From Flaveria trinervia (lineage: Eukaryota; Streptophyta; Magnoliopsida; Asterales; Asteraceae), in NCBI GenBank assembly GCA_025506515.1, contig CM046451.1:65117635-65181634 (forward strand): a DNA stretch of 64,000 nucleotides. Direction: 5' to 3'. The first letter of the stretch is position 1. The number at the start of each line of letters is the position of its first letter. The notes under the pieces were generated by a model. That model searched no databases. It saw nothing but the letters and a program-made list of their open reading frames with translations, and had not been told where the DNA came from. A program made the position numbers and the translations under genes. Of this stretch, positions 1 through 11,872 are shown in pieces.

Positions 1-1719
1 TTTCCGCCTTTTAATCACTGACTTGATTACCGTATTCGATTCACAGTAAGAATCTCAATCTTACTCAACCCAGTCATATGGAGGAGCTATCTCAGTAAAT
101 CCTAGTTCCTGCTTAATCTGGTAACAAACTTTTGCATGCAAGGATAAGGATATTATGTTCAAAAACATATTTTCCTGCCCTGGCATTGTTGATCACAACC
201 TCAGCTTGGCATTCAATTAGCTTAGTGATGAGATCTTTGATTTGAGTCCTTTAGTTAGTTTCTTCATTCTTAAGAGTTGAAATGGTTTTCTCTAGATCTT
301 ATATCTTATGTTTATAATAATTTTTATGATGTATAAGGCGTCAAGGTCAGATCTCGTCTCGAAGTTATAGGAACTATATCTGTTAACTTTTGCAATACAT
401 TTAGGAGTACAAAGATGTTCCAATACCTTGGTTTCTTCATGATCAACAATCAGTGCTGGGTTTGGAGATGCATATTCAACGTGGAAACTATAATCAACGC
501 CTCGTTATTCTACAACAAATGCAGCTTGTTGTCCGGGCTTCTTAATGTGCTGACCTTCATCAGTGCAATTTTGGTTTGGGTTTTGCTTGGCCACCATTTG
601 TTCTTGGTGCCTTCCACTGCCTAGAAAAATGCCTTATTTGGTTACAATTGTAACACTTCACCTTGCTTTTGTCGAACCCAAACTTTCCACTAGTAACATT
701 GCTGGGAAACTTTGTCCTTGTCCTCTTGTAGAACTTCTTAGCTCTATGAGTAAGAAGAGCCATATGTTGGACTATCTTGATGTACTCTAGATTATCTGGA
801 TGTATGCACTCTAGGTTTTCAGTGGTGAAAAGAAAGCTACCACTACTTTTGTTACTAGACACCAAGGCTTTAGAAAAGCATGTCTATTGGAATGGGCTTC
901 CTTGGATGCATCTCTCCCTTGGTGTCTCCGGGAAGGGGATTAAAGGACCCTTTTGTGAGTTTTTAGCGTAGCAAATGAGATAATGCTGTGGTTCTCTACA
1001 ATCCCTTTCAACCACATGAAGGGCTGAAGTTTGCTAATTGTCGGAGTTTCTAGATGGATTATACATTTTCATCTCCATCTTGTATCCACTAAGGATACCA
1101 TACAACTCAGTGAGAGTAAGGGTCTTGCGGTTTCTAGTCCTCTTAATGACCACACAATAGTGTGTTCATTGTCTAGGAAGAGAGGATATGAACTTCCTCA
1201 CAATATCCCTATTCTCAATAGTTACTCCAACATCCAATAGAGTATCCATAATCTCAACATACCAAAAGTATTGTTGAGTCATGGTTTCCCCTTTCTAAAA
1301 GGTGAAGTTCTCAAACTACTGCTTGAAAAGGTCTTTCTTATTCTCTTTAGCTTCATTAGACACCTCATACATGAGCTTTAGTGCATCCTAAGTTGCTTAG
1401 CAGTTATGCACTTGTTGAAGCCTCTATAGATAGTGTTTGGAAGAACAGTTTCCAGGGTGGTCATGGCTTTCTGATCTACACCAATCTTTTCTAGTCCTCT
1501 TTTGAGTAGTCAGCCACTTCCTTTGGTATCATGCCACCACTAGCAATGAAGAGGTGCATGATAGATAAATTCTGCGACAACAGATCCCCATATTCTACTA
1601 TCTTGAGGCTTGATGAAGCCTTCCATTCTTTGGAACCAAGTATCAAAGTCATTAGGGGTGATCAATGGAGACTTTTTCATACTATCGGTTTCGATATCAA
1701 CCATTGTGAGAGCTGCCAT
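1..1719 (-). pseudogene. G1 gag remnant (Sirevirus-like copia)
   Basis: Decayed gag of a copia element read leftwards. The probable ATG is at 1719, about 75 bases inside the primer binding site. The first residues (MAALTMVDIETDSMKKSP) lead into a short gag N-terminal region that stops near 1540. Stops and frame changes follow. A zinc knuckle is visible at about 600-660 as CYNCNQIRHFSRQW, where the last cysteine of CX2CX4HX4C has become tryptophan. Reading 560 down to 1 gives only short coiled-coil-like fragments, as expected for the long C-terminal part of Sirevirus gag. Gag normally forms the particle and binds genomic RNA; this copy cannot. The rest of the element lies beyond the left edge. 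Confidence 0.7.
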
Positions 1720-1791
1720 TTGAATTGTTAAGCGATTTGTGAAACTAAAGAAATTTAAGATGGTGAGATCTTACAGTCAAGAGCCTAAAAT

Positions 1792-1803
1792 GAGCTGATA
1801 CCA
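1792..1803 (-). other. G1 primer binding site
   Basis: On the minus strand this reads TGGTATCAGCTC, close to the Met-tRNA complement TGGTATCAGAGC found in the other elements here. It lies two bases inside the LTR that starts at 1806, so it fixes G1's orientation as minus. Confidence 0.65.
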
Positions 1804-1805
1804 AT

Positions 1806-2480
1806 TGAAGGATGGTTTGAGGGTGATCAATATAATCAATTTCACAATGATGAGAGAGTTAGAACACTTAATAGATCAAATTGAGAATCAGGTTTAAGTT
1901 AAAGACACTAAGAACACAAGTAAGTATCAGATAGAACAAAGTTAAAGATAAGTATGGTTTTCAAGAAAGTTGCATTACAAGTTTTATAAATCATAAATTA
2001 ATAAAAGAACCTGAGATACTTTATACTACATCCTACAGCTAGCTATACTTTGAAAGCCAGCTGGAAACACTGATCTAGACAATAAGATCGGTGTACAAAC
2101 AAAAGATAGATTGCTTTTTGACTTATGACTATGACATATCATAGATCACATCCAAATATATTACAAAAAGGACAAAATGTATATAGTAGAAAGTTACAAA
2201 CCAATGACCATAATCTACAGTTGATAAAAGCATGGACCTTTTCTACATTTTTCAAAGGTGGTGAGTCTTTAGAGTGGCAGCAGAAAGTTGAACAACTTTT
2301 TATCAAAAGCTGACTAGAGAAAGCATGTCTTATATGTCTTTGGAAGAAATCAATCTTTGGCTTCGGAAGACTTTGTCTCTTAAGCTTCGGAAGACTTCAT
2401 CTTTGGCTTGAGAAGATTTCGTCTTTGGCTTCGAAAGATTTTACTCACTCGAATATTTTCTCTGAGTTGTATAAAACTTC
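1806..2480 (-). repeat. G1 5' LTR, inner part (split by element A)
   Basis: Begins TGAAGGATGG beside the primer binding site and runs up to the A insertion; the outer part resumes after 37143. Long stretches match, in opposite orientation, the sequence at 44100-44705 (shared phrases include TTTTTGTAATATATT and GGATGTAGTATA). It carries the short palindrome CTTCGGAAG at 2361-2369 and 2385-2393 plus variants. Confidence 0.7.
2476..2480. repeat. Target site duplication of element A, left copy
   Basis: ACTTC, identical to 37139-37143. The perfect match across 34.6 kb shows that the two outer LTRs are the ends of a single insertion. Confidence 0.92.
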
Positions 2481-3212
2481 TGTTAGGACCTAGTATTTGA
2501 ACGAAATACCTAGTGATTAGTGTGTAAACCAGATCAAATAGTGCGGAATCCTATTTGATTGGCGATCCAATCAGTGAGAACACACAAAGAATCAATAAAG
2601 AATTGAAACTAACATTAGAAATCGATTGGGAATCGATCTAATGTGTTCTATGAACTTGGAGATTGAATTGAGAGGCTTCTGGACGGCTAGGGTACATCTG
2701 GAGTCGTAATAGAATGAATTCTCTCGTTTTTCCACGAATTGGGTTGTATTTATAGGTTAGTATTGTTCATTCGTGCGACTGAACCATTAGTATGGTTCAG
2801 TCGTGCGATTGAACCATGCGGTTGATCCATCCGCACGACTGAGTGTTCAGTCGTGCGACTGAGCCAATCTTATGTTACAATCATACGACTGATCCAGTCT
2901 CCTAGTTTAGTCATGCGACTGAGTCAATCGTATGAAGTTATTCATGCGTGTGGTTCATTTGCATGGGCCATTCGCATGAGAACTTCATTATGTTAAGTTT
3001 GAATGTATTAATTAATAAACATTATGTGTAACCATTCAAACAATCACTAACCTAATTAACCAATTCAATATTGACTCATTAATGAAATATTAGACATTAC
3101 AAATCGCAAACAATCAATATCATTTCATTAATCATATCAAATTACATCTGAATCAGATAAACAAGATCTATTACATTTCATATCATGATCTAGGGACATA
3201 CATGTATCAACA
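2481..3212 (-). repeat. Element A 3' LTR
   Basis: Runs TGTTAGGACC to ATGTATCAACA on the plus strand, so the element-sense LTR is TGTTGATACA...CCTAACA. It is 732 bp, like its partner at 36407-37138. An array of palindromic words lies at about 2768-2975, directly upstream (element sense) of the TATA-like TATAAATA near 2750. Confidence 0.92.
2768..2975. repeat. Palindromic word array in A 3' LTR
   Basis: About ten degenerate copies of half-sites CATTCG/CAGTCG and CGACTGA/CGATTGA, often paired as a hyphenated palindrome. The best copy is TCAGTCGTGCGACTGA at 2847-2862. It lies just upstream of the TATA box, in U3. Confidence 0.85.
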
Positions 3213-3225
3213 AACTCCCCCTTGG
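3213..3225 (-). other. Element A polypurine tract
   Basis: Minus-strand CCAAGGGGGAGTT directly abuts the 3' LTR. It is the plus-strand DNA primer of the element and confirms minus orientation. Confidence 0.88.
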
Positions 3226-3237
3226 ACCTAGATCTCT

Positions 3238-3728
3238 CTAATGTCTTGTTTTCTGCATCACCTTCTCATATTTCTTGTACTTGTCCTCTTTTGTGACTCC
3301 CGCATGAATCTCAAATGCGAAGCAGAGTCTTATGACATTTTGGAACTGGAGGGCTTGTACAATATCTTGCATATCATAGAACAGTGGCCACTTGTATAGC
3401 GTGTAGACATCATTTGCTGACAAGTTGGTAAGCCATGTTGGGTCGAATACCCTGATCGTATCCATTTGGCTCTCTTTGTTTAGGACTATGACTGCTTCAG
3501 CTGTTCTCCAATTGTAGTACCACCACTTAAAGTGTGGAGTGAAGTCCTGTGGCATTTCCCTGAGTAGGATTCTTGACATTGTGCGCGGAGGACTCCACTT
3601 CAACACTATCTTTGGCTTTCCAGTAATGGCATCAACCTCTGACCTTCTGATATACCTTGTAGGCTGTTGGGGTCTAAAGTTAACCCATCTGGTTTGGTAC
3701 TCCTTCTTTGGGGCAGCCTTGAACCAGC
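3238..3728 (-). pseudogene. Element A extra ORF, C-terminal part (cut off by element C)
   Basis: Last part of A's additional ORF, separated from the rest (11868-14702) by element C. The longest frame, 3606-3238, encodes 122 residues rich in W, Y and F near its start (FKWWYYNWRTAEAV), then a basic end (KYKKYEKVMQKTRH). The stop lies 12 bases before the polypurine tract, as expected for the last ORF of the element. Position and hydrophobic pattern resemble the C-terminal part of B's extra ORF at 17057-18175. No catalytic motif or clear membrane segment is visible and no function can be given. Its neighbours are the PPT and LTR on one side and element C on the other. Confidence 0.65.
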
Positions 3729-3733
3729 CTGAC
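3729..3733. repeat. Target site duplication of element C, left copy
   Basis: CTGAC, identical to 11868-11872. Confidence 0.9.
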
Positions 3734-4691
3734 TGAAGGATTTGTTAGAACACAAAAACGAGGTATAACCATTTTAACTTTCTGAAAACGCAGCGGATAT
3801 ATATATAGATTTATAAACTTGTTTATAAGCTGAAAATATGTTCTTTAGGTGACCATATTAGTGTATAAAACAAACCCATTTTACAAGGATCATTTTATGT
3901 GAATAGACAAGCTATGAAAACATAAAACGTGCATTATGTACAGCCATAAAGAAGCTGCCATAAACTACCTTACAGCAGCAAAACAAGGTCGAAATAGATG
4001 AAGATGATGATGCTTGTGAGTGACTAATCTTCAAAAGAGAAGGCCTCAAATCCGTGATACCCCAAGCCCTTCAAACACCTTGCTTGTTAGGTTGTTACAC
4101 CCAAAAGAACCTCTTCTTTTGCTTCACTAGAACTCGAAATTTCAACCCCAATATTTCTGCTCCAAGCTCGAAAATATGCAGCCAAGTTGAGAGAGTTTCT
4201 TGTGTGTGAGAGAGAGAGTGTTAGGAGAGTTGATTGTTTAGTGTTGTATAAGTTAAGTCATACAAGAACCAAGACAAAAGGGGGTCTCCCAATGCCCCTT
4301 GGGCGGCCGCAACATCCCATTCAAAATGGGTTTTCCCATACTTTTATTTTGTAGTAGTTGCACTCTTTTATTAATTCATGTTATAAAATTAAAACTTAGT
4401 TGTAATTTTATAACACAACACTCTTTTATAAGTCATTATCTAACCATTTTAAATAATGAAACAAATAATTCTCTCTTGAACAAAATCATCCATATAATTT
4501 TGTTCTAACACAAAAGCAATATTTAGAAAACCAATTTTCTAAATTAGGTGTCTATATTTGTTGCATGATCCTATCATTAAACAAATATTTGATGGTGTTT
4601 GTATAACTTCTTATTGGGTATGACCTGACTTGGATCATAACATACTAACCACATCAATCTTATATGTGTCTTGGGCATATAAGATCCAATA
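3734..4691 (-). repeat. Element C 3' LTR
   Basis: 958 bp. The plus strand runs TGAAGGATTTG to AAGATCCAATA. The partner is 10909-11867. The two copies agree through CCAATA and diverge immediately after, which sets the inner boundary. Confidence 0.92.
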
Positions 4692-4702
4692 ATCTCCCAC
4701 TT
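4692..4702 (-). other. Element C polypurine tract
   Basis: Minus-strand AAGTGGGAGAT adjoins the start of the 3' LTR. Confidence 0.8.
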
Positions 4703-5463
4703 GCACAAGATTCATAGAAGATTGATGTAAGTAGTAAATACCGCCTAACAACGGTTTACTACCCTTAATACGTATGACTAAGTGCCATTAAATAACATCA
4801 TCCTCTTCAAGTACCATACTTGAAATGTTTTTAGGTGAATTAATCATCTATCCTTTTGTCACAGATGTCATGTTAAATTCTAGAGACACGGAGTGATCAT
4901 TCTCATTGATTTAACTTTATCAGGCCTTAGACATCTTACTCTCAACGAATATGAGGGAAAAATCCCATCTTGACTACATACCTCTCTCACAATTACCTTA
5001 TATTATGCCTGAATTCAGACTTTTGTACTGCCATATTTCAGAACAGTGAAGAACTGAACCAAAGTATAATATTTTGTAAATATCAAGACCCAATATGCAT
5101 CTCAGGTCAGAGGATACCAAATGATGTTCGCCTTTACTCAAAATTACTTATGATCAATCAGGAAGATTCCATGTAGTAATATTTGAGATGCAGGTCTCTC
5201 CAATATTTGCATCCCACAAATATCCATGAACCTTGTTAGCAACCCATTGCTCTATATTCATCCTTATGTATATCAACCAATCCAAGTTCATAATAGTCTT
5301 ACCCTCATACTTGTTCCCACAAGTTTGAACGACTACGGACATTTAGAGTAAACATTTTACTCATGGATTAAACATGCTAAATTGGAACATTCATTGAAAA
5401 CTTATAACCAAGTATTTTTATTCAAATAAAGAGTTCCACATATCCAAATACAAAATTTACAGA
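4703..5463. other. Element C 3' non-coding region
   Basis: Between the pol stop and the PPT, AT-rich with no coding frame longer than about 70 codons and no repeat I could recognise. Confidence 0.6.
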
Positions 5464-8400
5464 TCAAATCCAATCACTAGAATATTGAAGTCCCATGGCA
5501 CAAGTATGACCTTCATGCTTTGCCTTTTCAAGGAGCTTCGTGAGAGGATCCGCAATGTTTTGATCTGTGTGAACTTTGCGAATACATATCTTTCCCTTTT
5601 CTATTTCATCTCGTATGTAGTTGAATCTACGCTCAATGTGCCTAGTCTTTTGATGAGCACGAGGTTCCTTGATTTGAGCAATCGCACCCTCGTCATCACA
5701 AAAGATCTCTAGGGGTTCCTGAATGGAAGGGACAACCCCTAGATGGGCATTGAATTTTTTCAACCATGCAGCTTCTTGAGCTGCCAATGAGGCGGTGACG
5801 TATTCTGATTCTGTAGTTGATAGAGCCACCATATCCTGCTTGGAGCTCTTCCAAGAGACAACTCCTCCATTCAGAATGAAAATGTATCCTGATTGTGACC
5901 GTGAATCGTCACGATCGGTTTGGAAACTCGCATCCGTGTAACCTTTTACAACGAGCTCCTCGTCACCAGATCCATAAATCAGGAACATATCTCTTGTCCT
6001 CCTTAGGTACTTAAGTATGTTCTTAACAGCCATCCAATGACTGTTTCCAGGATTTTGCTGGTAACGGCTTGTCATGCTCAAGGCGCATGACACGTCCGGT
6101 CGAGTGCATATCATTGCATACATGATGGATCCAATAGCAGATGCATATGGGATTGCCTTCATTTTATCTTGCTCATCATTTGAGCTCGGACATTGAGTTG
6201 TACTCAATATCGTTCCTCTTTGAATAGGTACGGTACCTTTCTTAGAGTTTTCCATCTTGAACCTTTTCAAGATCTTATCAATGTATGCACTTTGATTCAA
6301 ACCAATCAACCACCTTGATCTATCCCTATTGATCTTTATTCCCAGAATGTAGGCGGCTTCACCAAGATCCTTAATGGAAAAACAACTTCCAAGCCAGGTT
6401 TTTACACCTTCCAAGGTTGGAATGTCATTTCCAAATAGTAGTATGTCATCAACATACAATACTAGGAAAGTTACTATGCTCCCACTAGCCTTCTTATACA
6501 CACAAGCCTCATCAGCGTTTTTGATGAAGCCAAATTTCTTTACCTCCTCATCAAAACGATGATTCCCGCTTCTCGACGCTTTCTTCAATCCATAGATTGA
6601 TCTCTTTAACTTGCATACTTTATTAGGATGTTTTGGATCGACAAAACCTTCAGGCTGAACCATATAGACATCTTCATCAACATATCCATTTAGGAAAGCG
6701 GTTTTGACATCCATTTGCCAAATGTCATAATCATAATGAGCAGCTATGGCAAACAATATCCTTATAGACTTTAGCATCGCAACAGGTGAGAAAGTTTCAT
6801 CATAGTCAACCCTTTGAGTTTGAGTGAAACCCTTTGCTACAAGTCTAGCTTTATAAGTATCCAAGTTTCCATGCATATCGGTTTTCTTCTTAAAAACCCA
6901 CTTGCTTCCAACTACTTTGGAATTAAGAGGTGGTACAACAAGTTCCCAAACTTGATTGTCATACATGGATTGCATCTCTACGTTCATGGCCTCGAGCCAT
7001 TTGTCACAATCCGAATTGGACACTGCATCATGGTATGTGGTTGGTTCATTTGAATCTACCACATAGCATCCATCCATGAAAAATCCGTATCTTTCAAGTG
7101 GGTTACTAGTTCTACCACTTCTACGAACGTTTTGTGCGTATTGATCAACCATTTGATCATCTTCAACATCCTCATGTTGAGTGCTAGTTTCAACCAAACG
7201 TGCATCGGGTTGTGGTTTTTGACCCTCTTCAAGATCCACTGTTCTACTGCTAGTTCCTTCCATAAGGAACTTTTCTTCTAAGAACTCACCCTTTCTGGCA
7301 ACAAACACCTTTTGTTCCAGTGGATCATAGAAATAATATCCCATAGAATCTCTAGGATATCCAACAAAGATACACTTGGTGGATCGGACTTCTAACTTGT
7401 TTGGGGTGGGAGTGTTAACATAAGCCTCACAACCCCAGACCCTTAAGTATGATAGGGATGGAACTCTTCCATGCCATATCTCAAAAGGTGTCCTTTCCAC
7501 CTTTTTGGTTGGGGCCATATTTAGAATACGGGTCGCGGAGAGCAAAGCGAAACCCCAAAATGATAGAGGTAATGTGCTTCTAGCCATCATAGATCGGACC
7601 ATATCCAATAAGGTTTGATTCCTCCTCGCAGACACACCATTGTGTTGTGGTGTTCCAGGTGGAGTGAGTTGTGAGACAATCCCATAACTCCTAAGATGAT
7701 CTTAGAAAGCATCATTTAGGTATTCACCTCCTCTATCGGTACGGAGAACTTTATTTGACTTGTTGAGTTGATTTTCCACCTCATTCTTGAAGATTTTGAA
7801 CATTTCAAAAGCTTCATCTTTGTGCCTTAATAAGTACACATACCCATAGCGACTATAATCGTCGGTAAAGGTAATGAAGTATCTTTCACCATTCCTAGTC
7901 ATTGGCTTAAAAGGACCACATACATCCGAATGTATGATTCCTAATAAATCTTTTGCCCTTTTGTTAGTTCAACTAAAGGGTGACTTAGTCATTTTACCTT
8001 GTAAACAAGATTCACACATATCAAATGAATCACATTCATTTGTTTTTAAAAGACCATTCCTTTGAAGTGTTTGTAAACGTTTCTTGTTTATATGGCCAAG
8101 ACGACAATGCCAAAGATAGGTATCACTCAAGTCCAACTTGAGTTTCTTAGTGTTAGTTTGGTACAATGAGCTATTTAAAGTATTTTCATGAACCAATTCA
8201 TAAATACCATTAATGGGAATAGCTTTAAAATAGAACATACCATTAAAAGAAACATGAATCTTTTTCAACAAATGATAATACATATCCAAATTGTTTTAAC
8301 AGGGCTACAGAGATAATATTCCTAGTCAAACTAGGAGCATACAAAACATTGTTCAAAATCACTTCCAAACCATTTGGAAGTTTCAAGATGTAGTCACCAC

Positions 8401-8730
8401 GGGCTTCAACTTGAACTTTAGCCCCATTGCCCATATAGAGGCTTACATCCCCTTTCTTGATGTCACTACTTCTTTTGAACCCCTGCAACAAATTGCAAAT
8501 GTCAGTTCCACATCCGGTATCTAATACCCATGTGTTAGAGGATATCATGTTTAAATCAATATGGATCATGTATATTGTACCTGAGGTCTGCCCCGCATCC
8601 CTCTTTGCTTTCAACTCTTGGAGATGGACAGGACAATTCCTTGCCCAATGTCCAATCTCCCCACACTTGAAGCATGGGTCGTTAGTAGCAACCTTTTGCT
8701 TTTTCTCTTGTGGTTTGGGTGGCACCCTTG
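5464..8730 (-). pseudogene. Element C pol: zinc knuckle, protease, integrase, RT, RNase H
   Basis: Polyprotein in copia order. The first frame (8734-8243) has a gag knuckle CFKCGEIGHWARNC and the aspartic protease site WVLDTGCG. After a frame change near 8280 comes the integrase zinc finger (HCRLGHINKKRL...CESCLQGK, 8190-7990). The catalytic core follows with TDDYSRYGY and RTDRGGEY (7860-7715), then the rest of integrase, reverse transcriptase with LYVDDILLFGND (about 6460) and RNase H ending ADPLTKLLEKAK near 5530. From 8289 to 5464 one frame is kept, broken only by stops at 7969 and 7702, so this is the best preserved pol in the window. The enzyme would copy element RNA and integrate the cDNA. 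With two stops and a frameshift it is probably inactive. Confidence 0.9.
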
Positions 8731-9474
8731 CCACCCCTTTCCCCTTTCCCCATACGGGTCCCTTCCCCTTAGCAACCTTTGCCTTGGGTGCAGGATGAGG
8801 CCTTTTCTTGTTCCCACCTTCATTGATGGTGAGAACGGGTAAAACCTTTTACCCATGGCCACCTCGGTTGTTTTGAGCATTGAGTGAAGCTCACCAATGC
8901 TTTTGTCCCAAGCATTCATGTTGTAGTTCAACACGAATGTCTCGAACTTCTTGGTAAGGCCATTAAGGATCAAATCCGTGGCCAATTCCTTCAAGACAGG
9001 ACAATTAAGCCTCTCGAGGCGGTCAATATGACTTTTCATCTTAAGTACATAAGATGAAACAGATTGGTTGTCGTCCATACAACATGCATGGAATGCTCGA
9101 ACCGTTTCGAAGCGCTAAACCCTTGCTTGCGTTTGGAACGTTTCTTTTAGCTGGGTTATCATGTCCTAAGCTCCGTGATGTTCATACTCCTTTTGGAGAT
9201 CCGGAGTCATGCTCGCTAGCATGAGACAAGACACTTGGACGGAGTCCTCAGTGTACTTCAGCCAATTGTTGTAGGCCTCCTCATCATCCTCAATAGGTTG
9301 ATCGGGGATAGGGTCGTCTAAGATATATGATCTTCTCTCTTGCTTGAGAACGATTCTCAAGTTTCGATACCAATCAATAAAGTTGTTATGATTTAGACGT
9401 TCCTTTTGGAGGATCGCTCGTAATGATTGGCTGGACGCGGATGAGTTATCGGAATTATCATTATTTGAGGCCAT
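8611..9474 (-). pseudogene. Element C gag
   Basis: Starts at ATG 9474 (MASNNDNSDNSSASSQSL), followed by the copia gag N-terminal region (LNHNNFIDWYRNLRIVLKQ). TAG at 9166 interrupts it. The same frame continues at 9078 (MDDNQSVSSYVLKMKSHIDR), the conserved middle of copia gag. A second stop lies near 9115 and a one-base shift near 8850 moves the zinc-knuckle part to another frame, where it runs into the pol entry. Gag coats the RNA in the virus-like particle. In intact relatives gag and pol are one frame, which fits here apart from the breaks. Confidence 0.85.
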
Positions 9475-10893
9475 CTACAAAATTTAACAAAGTTTTATTT
9501 TAGTATTTGCGATATTGTAATTTTAATAATAAATGCCTTTTAAGGTCATTTCATATTAAAATCTAGAACCCAACATTACATTTAAATTGTGGTTAGGTGA
9601 CCTTTATCCCACGTTTTAAATTAATAAGGTGGTCAACGTTTGACGATTGCAACCATTTGCAACTTCTAGAAATATGGGATCGACTTGGAACATCATATGT
9701 AAAGTCGGCATGTTAATCCCATCAACACCATTTGGAAACCATATTTAGGCGATCCATTTAACATGGTTTGCAAATCAAGTTACCCTACTTGCAAACACGT
9801 GTGAGTTTACCAACATAAGTGGTTAGGTGACCTTTATCCAACCTTTGTGGTATCCCCACCTCAAGTCACAAGTTCCCTTTTGATGGTTAGGTGACCTTTA
9901 TCCCATTAAGAGTTTTCAATGACTCAAGTGTTGTGCAAAAGGATGGTGTTAAACTTGTTTGTCAAAAGTAGTTAAAGTTTCCATAATCCAAGTTAGAAAA
10001 AACTCTATGAACTTGTATTTGCATGCATTCAAATACAAGATACCCTATGGTCCTTTGATTAAAACCAATTTTAATCTTTAAAATCATTAAACCATTTTAA
10101 TAACTTTATATAACTTTTAGAACCATCAATTTTCAGCTTGTTAAGTTGTTAGTGAGTTGTTATGCATGTCAAAACATCAACCATTCAAACAAACAACAAA
10201 CATTTAAACAAGCATAAACATTAACAATCATATGTGCATAATCATAGCCCTTATGTTGACAACACATGTGTGCCATCACAAGTGTTTTCATTTGGTCTTT
10301 TCTAAGGTTACAACAAGAGAACACATAGAAAGCTTCCAAAAGCCTCCCACTTGAAACCGCATCCAAAATGCTCCATGTTTCTTTTGTGTCTTCCTTTGTG
10401 CTTCCAAGGCATATGTCTTCATATTACAAGATATAAGGTCCTAATACATGATATCTAGTAAAATGAAAAATACACCTAATCTATTTATTGCAACCAATGA
10501 TAAATAAATTACACTTGAAACAAAACACAAACAATAGATAATACAACCCAATTGAATGAATGAATACAACCATTACAAAAATCCAAACAACACAAGGTCA
10601 ATGGCTAGGTTATGCACTAAAATAAACATCCATCATATCATCCAAAATATAATATGAATCCCCTCAAAACCCATGAATTTTAAGCCAACATAAACTGAAA
10701 ATTTCGGTTTAGATGTTGTCCAAACATATCAACATATATATATATATCTTTCAAGGTTTAATCATTTGCATGTATAATATAACATTGAAAGTTGGGGATT
10801 CAACAAAACAGAAATATAGCAGCCCTTAAAAGGGTTAATAAGTCACATAAAACAATTATAAAGGACATGAACAAGCAAGCTATCCACATAACC
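9475..10893 (-). other. Element C leader with three 19-bp repeats
   Basis: The 1.4 kb between primer site and gag ATG is non-coding and AT-rich. GGTTAGGTGACCTTTATCC occurs on the plus strand at 9591-9609, 9821-9839 and 9885-9903, with one base changed in the second copy. The last 950 bp (9910-10893) show nothing else that I can name. Confidence 0.75.
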
Positions 10894-10907
10894 GGCTCTT
10901 GATGCCA
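10894..10907 (-). other. Element C primer binding site
   Basis: Minus strand TGGCATCAAGAGCC, one base inside the 5' LTR. It is related to, but not the same as, the TGGTATCAGAGC sites of A, B, D and F. Confidence 0.75.
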
Positions 10908-10908
10908 T

Positions 10909-11867
10909 TGAAGGATTTGTTAGAACACAAAAATGAGGTTTAACCATTTAAACTTTCTGAAAACGCAGCGGATATATATATAGCTTTATAAACTTGTTTA
11001 TAAGCTGAAAATATGTTCTTTAGGTGACCATATTAGTGTATAAAACAAACCCATTTTACAAGGATCATTTTATGTGAATAGACAAGCTATGAAAACATAA
11101 AACGTGCATTATGGACAGCCATAAAGAAGCTGCCATAAACTACCTTACAGCAGCAAAACAAGGTCGAAATAGATGAAGATGATGATGCTTTTGAGTGACT
11201 AATCTTCAAAAGAGAAGGCCTCAAATCCGTGATACCCCAAGCCCTTCAAACACCTTGCTTGTTAGGTTGCTACACCCAAAAGAACCTCTTCTTTTGCTTC
11301 ACTAGAACTCGATATTTCAACCCCAATATTTCTGCTCCAAGCTCGAAAATATGCAGCCAAGTTGAGAGAGTTTCTTGTGTGTGTGAGAGAGAGTGTTAGG
11401 AGAGTTGATTGTTTAGTGTGGTATAAGTTAAGTCATACAAGAACCAAGACAAAAAGGGGGTCTCCCAATGCCCCTTGGGCGGCCGCAACATCCCATTCAA
11501 AATGGGTTTTCCCACACTTTTATTTTGTAGTAATTGCACTCTTTTATTAATTCATGTTATAAAATTAAAACTTAGTTGTAATTTTATAACACAACACTCT
11601 TTTATAAGTCATTATCTAACCATTTTAAATAATGAAACAAATAAATCTCTCTTGAACAAAATCATCCATATAATTTTGTTCTAACACAAAAGCAATATTT
11701 AGAAAACCAATTTTCTAAATTAGGTGTCTATATTTGTTGCATGATCCTATCATTAAACAAATATTTGATGGTGTTTGTATAACTTGTTATTGGGTATGAC
11801 CTGACTTGGATCATAACGTTCTAACCACATCAATCTTATATGTGTCTTGGGCATATAAGATCCAATA
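10909..11867 (-). repeat. Element C 5' LTR
   Basis: 959 bp, about 98% like 3734-4691 by eye. Followed by the second CTGAC (11868-11872). Confidence 0.92.
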
Positions 11868-11872
11868 CTGAC
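11868..11872. repeat. Target site duplication of element C, right copy
   Basis: CTGAC, identical to 3729-3733. Confidence 0.9.

Larger units (their letters stand above)
3734..11867 (-). mobile_element. Element C: compact Ty1/copia retrotransposon
   Basis: An 8.1-kb element inserted in A's extra ORF. LTRs are 3734-4691 and 10909-11867, flanked by perfect CTGAC. Gag-pol (9474-5464) is one long coding region in copia order, with no extra ORF. The LTRs differ at only about 17 positions by eye (about 2%), making it younger than A. In element sense the LTR begins TATTGGATC and ends CCTTCA, so the terminal dinucleotides are TA and CA rather than TG and CA. The lineage within copia is not resolved; the RNase H end resembles the Tork/Angela type from memory. 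Confidence 0.92.

Noticed and set aside
4299..4508. 69-codon plus-strand frame, also at 11475-11684
   Set aside because: It is LTR sequence of element C, present twice because there are two LTRs.
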